Below are positions 27,955 to 37,270 of a DNA stretch of 64,000 nt, one piece after another; position 1 is the stretch's first letter; each line of letters opens with the position of its first letter. The stretch is from assembly GCA_965214235.1 (NCBI GenBank), contig CBDCBH010000003.1, forward strand, positions 1,240,001 to 1,304,000, given 5' to 3'. Origin of the DNA: Ilyomonas sp965214235 (lineage in GTDB: Bacteria > Bacteroidota > Bacteroidia > Chitinophagales > Chitinophagaceae). Position numbers and translations under genes: made by a program. The notes beneath the pieces were generated by a model, which did no database searches, had not been told where the DNA came from, and saw only the letters and a program-made list of their open reading frames with translations.

Positions 27955-29004
27955 TCAATTATTTATTACCTCAACTGGTTGCAACGCCTTTCGCACAGCC
28001 GGTGCAACAACATTCCCGTACAACTCAATCGAGCGCATCATCTTATCATGCGGAATAGCGCCAATGCTCATTTGCGCAAGAAAGCGGGTATGACCAAACA
28101 ATTCGTGTTCGTACAAAATTTTATCAATCACCTGTTGCGGGCTACCTACTAATAAATAACCTTCTTCACTACGCATGTATTCAAACTGCTGGCGTGTTGT
28201 GGGCGGCCAGCCGCGTTCCTTGCCAATCTGCGTCATTATATTGGCATAAGGAGGAAAATAAATATCAGCAGCTTCCTGTGAAGTATCGGCAATAAAAGCC
28301 TGCGAGTTGATGCCTAACTGAAACGTTGCAGCATCGTGTTTTGCTTTTGCAAAAGAATCTTTATACAATTGCACATGCGGCACAAAACGGTCGGGTGTTC
28401 CGCCGATGATGGCAAGTGCTAAAGGCAAGCCCAGCCTGCCCGCACGGGCGATAGATTCAGGCGTGCCGCCAACCGCAATCCATATCGGCATTTTGCGGTA
28501 AGGCTGCGGATAAATACCCAGATTATTAAAAGAAGAACGCTGCTTTCCCTGCCAGCTTACTACTTCGCTTTCATTCAGTTTTAACAACAGTTCGAGCTTC
28601 TCTGTAAACAAAGTATTATAGTCTTTTAAATCATAGCCAAAGAGAGGAAACGACTCGATAAACGAACCTCTGCCAGCCATGATTTCGGCTCTTCCTTTTG
28701 ATAACAAATCAACGGTAGCAAACTGCTGAAACACGCGCACGGGATCATCGGAACTTAACACCGTTACGGTGCTGGTGAGTTTAATTTGGTTTGTTTTTAC
28801 TGCAGCCGCAGCCAGCAATATTGCAGGTGAAGAAGCTAAAAATTCGTGGCGGTGATGTTCACCAATTCCAAACACATCTAAGCCCAACTGGTCGGCCAGC
28901 TCAATTTCTTCCATCAGGTTTTTTATGCGCTGATAGTTGCTTATTTTTTCGCCGGTAACTACATTGGGCATTGATTCTACAAACGTGTAAATTCCTAATT
29001 CCAT
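27955..29004 (-). CDS. LLM-class flavin-dependent oxidoreductase (luciferase-like)
   Basis: A 349-residue TIM-barrel of the bacterial luciferase family. It has the opening GIYTFVE, the GIGEHH motif near residue 46, LTSTVTVLSSDDPVRVFQQ and the C-terminal AIPHDKMMRSIELYG that closes the flavin pocket. These enzymes use FMNH2 or F420 for mono-oxygenation or hydride transfer; no substrate can be given. A -7 box (TAccTTTG on the minus strand) lies 30 bp upstream. Complete and alone in its transcription unit. Confidence 0.9.
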   Translation of the reverse strand: MELGIYTFVESMPNVVTGEKISNYQRIKNLMEEIELADQLGLDVFGIGEHHRHEFLASSPAILLAAAAVKTNQIKLTSTVTVLSSDDPVRVFQQFATVDLLSKGRAEIMAGRGSFIESFPLFGYDLKDYNTLFTEKLELLLKLNESEVVSWQGKQRSSFNNLGIYPQPYRKMPIWIAVGGTPESIARAGRLGLPLALAIIGGTPDRFVPHVQLYKDSFAKAKHDAATFQLGINSQAFIADTSQEAADIYFPPYANIMTQIGKERGWPPTTRQQFEYMRSEEGYLLVGSPQQVIDKILYEHELFGHTRFLAQMSIGAIPHDKMMRSIELYGNVVAPAVRKALQPVEVINN

Positions 29005-29033
29005 AGGTTATAAAATTGAAGTAAAAACAAAAG

Positions 29034-29041
29034 CAAAGGTA
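29034..29041 (-). promoter_or_regulatory. -7 box of the luciferase-like gene
   Basis: The minus strand reads TACCTTTG. The predicted start of the transcript falls within or next to a copy of the dispersed motif (29022-29031). Confidence 0.5.
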
Positions 29042-29267
29042 GGTTGGATGATTACCTTTGTTTGTCAGGGAAGGTTCATTTTTGTTTGGGTGTTTTTATT
29101 TAGTTTAATTGATAACAAAGCGTACAAGAGTGCGACGCAACGATGCTTAACCGGAGATATAAAAGTTGGTAACATGGAAATGTATTCTGTATTAAGTATT
29201 AAGTATTATGTATTATTGATTTACCTTTCAACTCTCACTATTTATAAGATTGCGTGTAATGTAAAGC

Positions 29268-31205
29268 TTACCAGCCAATACCGTAATCTTCTCCATTGTT
29301 ACTGCTGCCGCCCCACAAAGTACCGTGCTTCGTATCCAAATAGATAGCATTGATAGGACCGCTGGTGCGCCTGCCAAAACTTACATGATACCCCATTTTT
29401 TGCAATGCAGTTTTGGTTGTGTCGGGTGTGTTGATGTCAACTAAAATACTACCCGGATGTGGCGCTCTGTCGCTGATTTGCGTACCGCCCAGCGATAGCC
29501 ACAACTGATCGGTATTGATGTTAGGCGCTTCGGTAGCTTCCTGTACCGTCATGTTAAATTCAACCATATTTAAAAAGAATTGTAACAGGTTTTGATCTTG
29601 CGTATCGCCGCCTTGCACCGAAAAACAAGCATACGGTTTTCCGTCTTTCATAGCCAGCGATGGCGTAAGCGTAACACGTGGTCGCTTGCCGGGTTGCAAA
29701 ACATTAAAAGGATCAACAATAGAATCAAGCACAAAACTTTGCATCCGCTGGCTCATGCCTACGCCTGTGTTGCCCGCAATGCAAGCCGGCGTCCATCCAC
29801 CGCTGGGCGTAACCGATACCACCCAACCGCTGCTGTCGGCCGCTTCTATACTTGTTGTGCCACGCCACAAACGATCCATGTATAAACTATCTGATGTTGA
29901 AGTGTTGGTGGCATATAAATCGTTTCCTTCTTTATTATTCATTGAAGTTTTTTGATCGTGCTTTGGCAGGAACTGATTGCTTCGTTTGTTTTTGCTTGTA
30001 TCTGTTATATCCTTTCTTTTTTGCAATAAAGAAAGATATGGGTTTTGTTTTCCTTCATATTGATACGGGTCGCCCGGCGCGATGGTAGAATCGTTATAAT
30101 TCGGATTGATGAGCTTGGCTCTTTCTTTTGCATACTCCTTACTTAACAAGCCTTTAATGGGTGGTTGCGTGAAGTAAGGATCGCCGTAATAAAAATCCCT
30201 GTCGGCAAACGCAAGGCTCATCGTTTGATAAATGGTATTCATGTATTGCGGCGAATTATAACCCATCTTTTGTAAGTCAAAATTCTCCAGTATGTTCAGG
30301 CTTTGCAGCATGGCAGGCCCTTGCGTCCAGGCTTGCAATTTATATACATCAATGCCTTTATAATTTACGTGTTCAGGCTCTTCTTCAACCGGTTTCCAAC
30401 GGGCTAAATCCTGCATTGTTATCAAGCCGCCTTGTTCGTTGCAACCCCGTACAAATTCCTGCGCAATATCGCCGGTATAAAAACGGTTGTAAGCCGCCAT
30501 GATGGCTTCTTTGCGGCTCTTGCCCTGCTTCAACGCCTTTTGCTCTGCTTCCACCATTTTGGTTAACGTGTTCAGCAAATCTTTTTGCACAAAAATTTCT
30601 CCGGCTTCAGGTGCTTCGCGTTGTTCGCCCAGATGCGGTAAAAACACAATTTTACTGTATTGCCATTCTTTAATCATCTTTTTATTTCGTTCAAAACTGT
30701 TGGCAGTTTCGGCTTCTATCGGGTAACCTGCAGCCATTTCCATTGCAGGTTCTAATACTTCTTTTAAACTCATCGTTCCATAATTCGCCAGCATCAAACA
30801 CAAGCCACCCGGCGTGCCGGGCGTAACGGCTGAAAGCGGTCCGTATTCAGGCGGGAAGGAGTAGCCTTTGCTTTTAAAAAACTGTACCGTAGCGCCGGTT
30901 GGCGCCATGCCCAATGCGTTAATGGCAATTACTTTTTTGGTGGTTGGATTATAAATTAATACTTGTGTTTCGCCGCCCCAGCTTAGTACATCCCACATGG
31001 TGCAAACAGCGGCTAACATGCCACACGCGGCATCTACCGCATTGCCACCACGCTCAAATATTTTGGCACCTGCTTCGGCGGCTAAAGGCTTGCCGGTAAC
31101 TGCCATCCAATGCCTTCCATGCAAGGGCGGCTTCTGTGTTTTTTGTGCGATGATTTGAACGAATAAAAACAAAAACAGTGTTATGAGTGATGAGGTTTTT
31201 TTCAT
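29268..31205 (-). CDS. ggt: Gamma-glutamyltransferase, secreted
   Basis: A 645-residue Ntn hydrolase. A signal peptide (to IIAQ) is followed by the large-subunit start GGNAVDAACGMLAA. The autocleavage site is WRGTTSIEAAD, with the catalytic Thr as the N-terminus of the small subunit, and SGGWTPA lies nearby in the glycine-rich pocket. It splits glutathione and other gamma-glutamyl compounds in the periplasm. It is 50-60 residues longer than typical enzymes, mostly from a Lys/Asn-rich stretch just before the cleavage site. Upstream, the minus strand carries TATATTTA near 31240, a near match to a -7 box. Confidence 0.92.
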   Translation of the reverse strand: MKKTSSLITLFLFLFVQIIAQKTQKPPLHGRHWMAVTGKPLAAEAGAKIFERGGNAVDAACGMLAAVCTMWDVLSWGGETQVLIYNPTTKKVIAINALGMAPTGATVQFFKSKGYSFPPEYGPLSAVTPGTPGGLCLMLANYGTMSLKEVLEPAMEMAAGYPIEAETANSFERNKKMIKEWQYSKIVFLPHLGEQREAPEAGEIFVQKDLLNTLTKMVEAEQKALKQGKSRKEAIMAAYNRFYTGDIAQEFVRGCNEQGGLITMQDLARWKPVEEEPEHVNYKGIDVYKLQAWTQGPAMLQSLNILENFDLQKMGYNSPQYMNTIYQTMSLAFADRDFYYGDPYFTQPPIKGLLSKEYAKERAKLINPNYNDSTIAPGDPYQYEGKQNPYLSLLQKRKDITDTSKNKRSNQFLPKHDQKTSMNNKEGNDLYATNTSTSDSLYMDRLWRGTTSIEAADSSGWVVSVTPSGGWTPACIAGNTGVGMSQRMQSFVLDSIVDPFNVLQPGKRPRVTLTPSLAMKDGKPYACFSVQGGDTQDQNLLQFFLNMVEFNMTVQEATEAPNINTDQLWLSLGGTQISDRAPHPGSILVDINTPDTTKTALQKMGYHVSFGRRTSGPINAIYLDTKHGTLWGGSSNNGEDYGIGW

Positions 31206-31310
31206 AGTGATTGATTTGAAAGAAAGAAGAAATTGGTGTTGTAAATATATGACGCGATGCTTGTTGTTGAGATGAAATTTCGATAGCAGAAACGTATGAT
31301 TTTTTCTATT

Positions 31311-31365
31311 TGTGCTGGTCGATTCTTTTTATTTATGTTGGTCGGGATTTACAATCCACACCAGC
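31311..31365. repeat. REP-like repeat upstream of the RAYT gene
   Basis: Two close copies of the core TGyTGGTCG occur. The second is followed by GGATT and an imperfect inverted partner (GGTCGGGATT...AATCCACACC, 31340-31362). It pairs in sequence with the perfect hairpin on the other side of the gene. Confidence 0.6.
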
Positions 31366-31412
31366 GCAAAACAAAAAGCAATGTGTATATTTAAATTCCA
31401 AAACTTTCGTTC

Positions 31413-31967
31413 ATGGCTTTCAAATATGCCGTTAAAGACCCCAACGACATTTACTTTATTACAACCTCTGTCATTAAATGGATTGATGTGTTTACCAGAA
31501 CCGAGTATAGTGAAATTATTATTGACTCGCTCAACCATTGTCATCACAACAAAGGTTTGTGCATTCATGCCTGGTGCCTGATGTCGAATCATTTGCATCT
31601 GCTGGCTTCAACGCCGCAAACGCCTCCAACGCTACCAGATATCATGCGTGATTTTAAAAAGTTTACTTCCAAGAAAATCATTGCCACGATAGAAGCTACT
31701 AACGAAAGTCGCAAAGACTGGCTGCTGGATAAATTTGAGTTTGCCGGCCGGTACAATCCGAAGATTAAGGATTATAAAGTTTGGCAGGATGGCTATCATC
31801 CGGTGGCTTGTTTTTCTCACCTGTTTTTACAACAGAAGATGGATTATATTCATCACAACCCGGTAAAAGCTGGCCTCGTTTGGGAGCCACAGGATTATGT
31901 ATTGAGTTCTGCCGTTGATTATTATGAAGACAGAAAAGGAAAGGTGGAGTTGAAAATGCTGGAATGA
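31413..31967 (+). CDS. REP-associated tyrosine transposase (RAYT, IS200-like Y1 HUH nuclease)
   Basis: A 184-residue single-strand transposase. The HUH motif is MSNHLHLL with His60 and His62, and the likely nucleophile is Tyr145 in QKMDYIHHNPVKAGLV, the sequence block that marks this family. It begins with the usual FKYAVKDPNDIYFITTSV beta-strand region. Such proteins are domesticated enzymes that move or maintain REP hairpins, and here both sides of the gene carry REP-like sequences with the core GGTCGGGATT. There are no inverted-repeat ends of a classical insertion sequence. Complete frame; probably active. Confidence 0.9.
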   Translation: MAFKYAVKDPNDIYFITTSVIKWIDVFTRTEYSEIIIDSLNHCHHNKGLCIHAWCLMSNHLHLLASTPQTPPTLPDIMRDFKKFTSKKIIATIEATNESRKDWLLDKFEFAGRYNPKIKDYKVWQDGYHPVACFSHLFLQQKMDYIHHNPVKAGLVWEPQDYVLSSAVDYYEDRKGKVELKMLE

Positions 31968-31997
31968 GAGAAAGAGGTTTGTTTTTGGGTTGTTTGG

Positions 31998-32044
31998 TAG
32001 ATTATAAATCTACTGTTCATGGGTCGGGATTGGAAATCCCGACC
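31998..32044. repeat. REP hairpins downstream of the RAYT gene
   Basis: A small palindrome, GTAGATT-ATA-AATCTAC, is followed by a perfect hairpin GGTCGGGATT-(gga)-AATCCCGACC with arms 32022-32031 and 32035-32044. The second shares its core with the upstream repeat and is the presumed target of the transposase. Confidence 0.7.
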
Positions 32045-32084
32045 AGCAAGAAAGAAAGAGATTCTGACCTGCAAGAGATGTGCA

Positions 32085-33647
32085 TTACTTATAATAAGCA
32101 CCAATGCAATTCCGTTTCACTGGTGAGCCGTTAAAATCAAACCTGCCGACATCAATCTTAAACAACCGCTGTAAGTCAATGCCCAAAAGGCTTAGCGGTG
32201 ATGAAGATTGCAATTGATAATTACTAAATGATGATAAGCTGCGAACATCCTTCACAGTTGTACTACCTTCTTTTTTAAATAATGGTTTTATATTTATGCC
32301 CAGCAGCTTACCGTTGAGTTGTTCTTTGTTGTGCTGCGCTGCCCACTTTGAAAAATTTAAAATGCTATCAACATTAAATTGATGTTGAAGACTCCACCAA
32401 TCGTTCGATACAAAAACATCTTTGCTGTAATCGCCTCTTAACAATGCATTATTCGCAATAAAAATATTGTTGTAAAAACAAAAGTTGCTGTGTTCACTTT
32501 CTGTTGAATAGGCTAAGGCAGCATTCATTTTGTTATACAAAGTGTTGTTGTAAAACAAAAGATTTTTAAATTGCGATGAGTCGTGTGAACTGTTCCAGAC
32601 ATAAGCGTTGGCGTGTGCTGCGGACGTGTTGCCATCATCTTCGCTGATGCAGTATCGAATCACATTATCGTGCCACGGGCTGGCACCATCATACTGAAAA
32701 ATACCAAACGCGCTGCCTTCATTTCCGTAAGACAAACAGTATTGGATGACGGAGTTAGTAGTGCCTCCATCCAAATCAAAACCACCACCATCTTCACCGC
32801 CTTCAGACGTTTTGTTTTTGCATGAAATGCAGTGCTGGATAATGACGCTATCGGCTTCAAAACACCAGATGCCAACAGGTCCGTTACCTTGGCGCGGCAT
32901 ATCCCAACCGTTATTAAAAGCAACGCAGCTATCAATGAAAACATCGGTACAAAAACCCGCTAAAATGCCGTTGCCGCTATGGTTGTTTAGCATGGTTGGG
33001 TCGCCGGGATTGTTGTAAGCTGTGCAATTAGTAATGCGTATGTTTTTGCAATGCAATTTGTCTCCGTATTCGCCGGAAACAGAAATACCGGCAAAGCCGT
33101 TATCGTGTGCTGATACATTTTTTGCAATAATGTTTGTTGAATTGTGTATCAGCAAACCGGCTTTTTGAAAGCCTGAAATATTGATGTTATCAATCAGAAT
33201 ATGGTTACTGTTATTTATAGCCATTCCATCTTTTATATTGCCGTCTTTTCTGCCTGCGCCAATGGTTGTAATGTTATGAATAGAAACATAAGAACAACCA
33301 TCTAAAATAATGGCGGAACTATCTTTTGCATTGATGATGGCAGGTTTGTTTTTATTGCATTGAATGATAATGGGCGCATCTTTTTCGCCGTGTATATTTT
33401 TCAAATAAAGTGTTCCTCCGGAAGATACATTTTCTTGCAGATAAACATGATCACCAGGTTGCAACCGCACTTCATTCAACTTATTGATTGTTCTCCACGG
33501 ATGCTGCAGCGAGCCATCGTTATCATCGTTTCCATTGGCATTGATGTAATAATAACGACCTAGCGCAAACGCAGTGTGGGCAAGCGATTGAGAATGAAAA
33601 ACGAATAAAAACAAACCAATGATAAGAGTAAAACAATACGTTTTCAT
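32085..33647 (-). CDS. Secreted right-handed parallel beta-helix protein
   Basis: The 520-residue product has a signal peptide, then the common opening YYINANGNDDNDGSLQHPWRTINKLNE with LQPGDHVYL, typical of pectate-lyase-like beta-helix proteins. Many coils follow with repeated N-I-x-I-x-N patterns (SNHILIDNINISG, STNIIAKNVSAHDN and similar). It may bind or cleave a polysaccharide, but catalytic residues cannot be picked out. The frame extends to 33713, yet the ATG at 33647 starts the signal peptide. It is transcribed divergently from the ABC exporter. Confidence 0.85.
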   Translation of the reverse strand: MKTYCFTLIIGLFLFVFHSQSLAHTAFALGRYYYINANGNDDNDGSLQHPWRTINKLNEVRLQPGDHVYLQENVSSGGTLYLKNIHGEKDAPIIIQCNKNKPAIINAKDSSAIILDGCSYVSIHNITTIGAGRKDGNIKDGMAINNSNHILIDNINISGFQKAGLLIHNSTNIIAKNVSAHDNGFAGISVSGEYGDKLHCKNIRITNCTAYNNPGDPTMLNNHSGNGILAGFCTDVFIDSCVAFNNGWDMPRQGNGPVGIWCFEADSVIIQHCISCKNKTSEGGEDGGGFDLDGGTTNSVIQYCLSYGNEGSAFGIFQYDGASPWHDNVIRYCISEDDGNTSAAHANAYVWNSSHDSSQFKNLLFYNNTLYNKMNAALAYSTESEHSNFCFYNNIFIANNALLRGDYSKDVFVSNDWWSLQHQFNVDSILNFSKWAAQHNKEQLNGKLLGINIKPLFKKEGSTTVKDVRSLSSFSNYQLQSSSPLSLLGIDLQRLFKIDVGRFDFNGSPVKRNCIGAYYK

Positions 33648-33735
33648 AAGAATGAAATTACAGCCGCAAAGGCAGTAGCCTGACAAAGAAAAATTGTTAT
33701 GCCGATATGCCAATCTTAACCCGGCAAATCTAACT

Positions 33736-33743
33736 TACATTTG
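33736..33743 (+). promoter_or_regulatory. -7 box of the ABC exporter operon
   Basis: TACATTTG matches TAnnTTTG, 18 bp ahead of the start codon, giving a leader of about 11 bases. Confidence 0.55.
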
Positions 33744-33760
33744 AACTTTTCCATTACTCT

Positions 33761-35491
33761 ATGAAAAAAGAAGATAAAAGTCCGGGCATACTTTCACTGC
33801 TGAAATCGTATTGGGGTTTAGTGTTGCTGTTACTCTTGTTTACGCTTGCAGGCAATGCATTTAATTTGTGGTTGCCAAAGCTCATTTCAAAAAGCATTGA
33901 TGCGTTTAACAACGGGCACTATGCAACCAAAACGGTGATGATAGAATTCATGTCTGCCGTAGCTGCAATTTTTGTTTTCAGCTATCTGCAAGGCATCATT
34001 CAAACTTATGTATCGGAACGTGTGGCAAGAGAGTTAAGAACACGCTTATCATCTCAAATTTCAAAGCAGAGTTATTTGTTTATCGAGAAAGCGAATCCAT
34101 CTAAATTACTTACCAACCTTACGGCTGATGTTGATTCGATCAAGCTGTTTATTTCGCAGGCGATTGTATCGGTTATCTCATCTATTTTTATCATCATCGG
34201 GGCAAGCATTTTACTCATCACTATCAACTGGAAACTGGCGTTGTGTGTTATCGCTATCATCCCCATTATTGGCATTACTTTTTTTGTGGTTCTTCGCAAA
34301 GTAAGAACCTTATTTAAGCAAAGCCGCGAAGTGATTGACTGGCTGAATAAAGTTATTAACGAAAGTATTTTAGGTGCAGCTCTGATACGCGTGGTAAACT
34401 CGCAGCAATGGGAATACGATAAATTTTTAGGAGCAAATACAAAAGCTAGAAACCTTGGTCTGTCTGTATTGCGGCTGTTTGCTATGCTTATTCCGGTCAT
34501 CACATTTACAGCCAACATAGCGGCATTAACCATCCTTGCTTTAGGCGGACATTTTGTTATCAACGGAAGTATGACGTTGGGAAATTTCGCCGCTTTTAAT
34601 AGTTACTTAGCCATGCTTATCTTCCCGATTTTAATAATTGGTTTTATGAGCAATGTTATCGCGCAGGCAACCGCTTCGTTCGAGCGCATCAGCGGTGTGC
34701 TGGCAACACCTGAACCTCCACAAACCGGAACTCTTATAACATCTTTACAAGGCAATATCGAACTGCAAAACATCACACTTTTATATGCACAAAAACCTGT
34801 TTTAAAAGAGGTTTCATTTACTGTACAACCACATTCTAAAACCGCCATTATCGGACCTACAGCAGCAGGAAAAACACAGCTTTTGTATTTGCTTACCGGT
34901 CTTACAAAACCAACATCAGGAACCATTTTATTTGATGGTTATGAGATAAAAGAATACAACAGCGAAAGCTTTTATAGCAATGTTGGCTTTGTGTTTCAGG
35001 ATAGCATTTTGTTTAACATGAGCATCCGCGAAAACATTGCTTTCAGCGATGCCGCAACTGATGAATCGCTGGCAAAAGCGATAGACACCGCAGAGCTATC
35101 GCAATTTATTGAAGGTTTACCGCAAGGTATGGATACCATCGTATCGGAAAGGGGGTCTTCGTTATCAGGCGGGCAAAAGCAGCGCATCATGCTGGCACGC
35201 GCGCTGGCAGTGAATCCTACAGTTTTGTTGTTAGATGATTTTACGGCAAGAGTAGATAACAATACAGAGCAAAAGATACTGAACAATCTGCAACGGAATT
35301 ATCCCGAGCTAACACTCATTTCGGTAACGCAAAAAATAGCATCGGTTGAGCAATACGATGAAATTATTGTTCTTACGCAAGGCGAAGTGGCAGCCCGCGG
35401 CACGCACGAAGTGCTGATGCAAACCAGCCCCGATTATGTACAATTGTTCAACTCACAGCAAAGCACCAGCCACTATGAATTACAATCTTAA
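33761..35491 (+). CDS. ABC exporter half-transporter with degenerate catalytic site
   Basis: A 576-residue protein: six membrane helices (to about residue 320) and an ATPase domain. Walker A is GPTAAGKT near 365 and the signature LSGGQKQR near 468 is intact. The Walker B end is LLLDDF, with Asp in place of the catalytic Glu, and the switch His is replaced by Gln in SVTQKIAS. This is the pattern of the non-hydrolysing partner in heterodimeric exporters such as TM287/288 and BmrCD. The next gene overlaps it by 17 bases and has the opposite pattern. Likely substrates are drugs or lipids. Confidence 0.92.
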   Translation: MKKEDKSPGILSLLKSYWGLVLLLLLFTLAGNAFNLWLPKLISKSIDAFNNGHYATKTVMIEFMSAVAAIFVFSYLQGIIQTYVSERVARELRTRLSSQISKQSYLFIEKANPSKLLTNLTADVDSIKLFISQAIVSVISSIFIIIGASILLITINWKLALCVIAIIPIIGITFFVVLRKVRTLFKQSREVIDWLNKVINESILGAALIRVVNSQQWEYDKFLGANTKARNLGLSVLRLFAMLIPVITFTANIAALTILALGGHFVINGSMTLGNFAAFNSYLAMLIFPILIIGFMSNVIAQATASFERISGVLATPEPPQTGTLITSLQGNIELQNITLLYAQKPVLKEVSFTVQPHSKTAIIGPTAAGKTQLLYLLTGLTKPTSGTILFDGYEIKEYNSESFYSNVGFVFQDSILFNMSIRENIAFSDAATDESLAKAIDTAELSQFIEGLPQGMDTIVSERGSSLSGGQKQRIMLARALAVNPTVLLLDDFTARVDNNTEQKILNNLQRNYPELTLISVTQKIASVEQYDEIIVLTQGEVAARGTHEVLMQTSPDYVQLFNSQQSTSHYELQS

Positions 35492-37238
35492 CGCACTTAC
35501 ACAGGGGCAAAAGAAAACGTCCACTTTAGAGGCGCTGAAAAAATTGTTAGACCTCATCTCCAACGAAAGAAAAACCCTGTTGCTTGCGCTTGGTGCTATC
35601 TTAATCAACTCTGCTCTCAACTTAACCGGGCCGTTCCTTATCGGCTATACTATCGACCATTATGTTCAGCCTAAAAATTATCATGGCGTGCTCACTATGT
35701 CGGGTATTCTTCTGGCTATGTATATTGTTGCTTTATTCTCTTCGTATGCGCAAACAAGGTTAATGGGCGGCGTGGGTCAGCGCATGTTGTTTACACTTCG
35801 AAACACCATCTTCAGTAAGCTGCAAGCCTTGCCGGTGGCGTTCTTCAATGCCAACAAAGCCGGTGATGTTATCTCGCGTGTAAACAATGATACCGATAAA
35901 CTCAACACGTTTTTTTCGCAATCGCTCATGCAGTTTATTGGCAGCATTGCCACCATGTTGGGCGCAGGTATTTTTTTATTATCTATCAATATTAAATTGG
36001 GTGCGGCTTCATTGCTTCCGGCGGCAGGTATTTTGTTGTTTACCGGGTTAATTTCTCCGTGGGTAAAAAAGCGCAATGCAGCAAGTTTGAAAAGCACCGG
36101 CGGGTTAAGTGCAGAGATACAGGAGAGCCTGAACAATTTTAAAGTAACTATCGCCTTTAACCGCCGCGATTATTTCAGGAAGCGTTTTAATGAAGTAAAT
36201 CAAAACAACTATGCTATTGCGGTGGCAGCGGGTTTAGCCAACAACCTGTTGCTGCCAGTGTATAATTTCTTTTCGGGTGCCGCGCAATTAATCGTGCTGT
36301 CGTTTGGTATTTATTTAATTTCACAACATCAGTTTTCAGTTGGCTTATTGGTAAGTTACCTTTCGTATGCCACCAATTTTTATAATCCATTACGGCAATT
36401 GGCAACACTGTGGACAGGCTTTCAAACAGCATTGGCAGGCTGGGATAGAATCTCGAATATTTTATCGTTACAGAGTGATGTAACCGTAGTGCAAAGTGAT
36501 GTAAAAACAAACCCTTCTCCTCACCTGATGGAGTTTCAAAACGTAAGCTTTTCTTATGTGGAAGGAGAAGAGATTCTGCACAATATCACTCTGCAGCTGG
36601 AACAAGGAAAAACTTATGCTTTGGTAGGACCCACCGGCGGTGGTAAAACCACTACGGCATCGTTAATTGCACGGTTGTACGATCCGTTGAAAGGCAAAGT
36701 TTTTTTGCATGGTAAGGACTTGCGAAGCTATGAAGCAGGCGAACGCACGCAGAAGATTGGTTTTATTTTACAAGAGTCTTTTTTATTTACCGGAACCGTG
36801 AAAGACAACATCATTTATGGCAACGAGCAATATCATCATTACACGAATGAAAAGTTGGAAGAAGTAATCCGAGAAGCGCATTTGGATAGGTTGCTGGATA
36901 GTTTTGAACAAGGCTTGCAAACGCCCGTATCGTCCAGCGGCGATGGCGTTAGTTTGGGGCAAAAACAACTCATTGCTTTTATGCGTGCCGTGCTTCGTAA
37001 CCCCGATGTATTGATATTAGATGAAGCTACTGCCAACATTGATACCATCACCGAACAGCTTCTTGAAGAAATATTAAACCAACTGCCTTCGCACACTACA
37101 CGCATTACCATTGCACACCGGCTGAATACCATTCAAAACGCCGATGAAATTTATTTTGTAAACGGAGGTGAAGTAACCCGTGCCGGCTCGTTCAACAATG
37201 CGGTTGATATGCTGATGAAGGGAAGAAGAGTGAGTTGA
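35475..37238 (+). CDS. ABC exporter half-transporter with the active ATPase site
   Basis: A 587-residue partner of the preceding protein. Walker A is GPTGGGKT near 385, Walker B LILDEATANID has the catalytic Glu, and the switch His is present in TIAHRLNT. Its signature motif, however, is altered to VSLGQKQ instead of LSGGQ. In the dimer that altered signature faces the degenerate site of the first subunit, so exactly one of two ATP sites is expected to be active. The start is placed at MNYNLNA (35475), inside the end of the first gene; the longer frame from 35436 has no transporter-like sequence. Confidence 0.92.
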   Translation: MNYNLNALTQGQKKTSTLEALKKLLDLISNERKTLLLALGAILINSALNLTGPFLIGYTIDHYVQPKNYHGVLTMSGILLAMYIVALFSSYAQTRLMGGVGQRMLFTLRNTIFSKLQALPVAFFNANKAGDVISRVNNDTDKLNTFFSQSLMQFIGSIATMLGAGIFLLSINIKLGAASLLPAAGILLFTGLISPWVKKRNAASLKSTGGLSAEIQESLNNFKVTIAFNRRDYFRKRFNEVNQNNYAIAVAAGLANNLLLPVYNFFSGAAQLIVLSFGIYLISQHQFSVGLLVSYLSYATNFYNPLRQLATLWTGFQTALAGWDRISNILSLQSDVTVVQSDVKTNPSPHLMEFQNVSFSYVEGEEILHNITLQLEQGKTYALVGPTGGGKTTTASLIARLYDPLKGKVFLHGKDLRSYEAGERTQKIGFILQESFLFTGTVKDNIIYGNEQYHHYTNEKLEEVIREAHLDRLLDSFEQGLQTPVSSSGDGVSLGQKQLIAFMRAVLRNPDVLILDEATANIDTITEQLLEEILNQLPSHTTRITIAHRLNTIQNADEIYFVNGGEVTRAGSFNNAVDMLMKGRRVS

Positions 37239-37270
37239 AAAACATTATCAAAAGTTCATCATCCAGCCAA

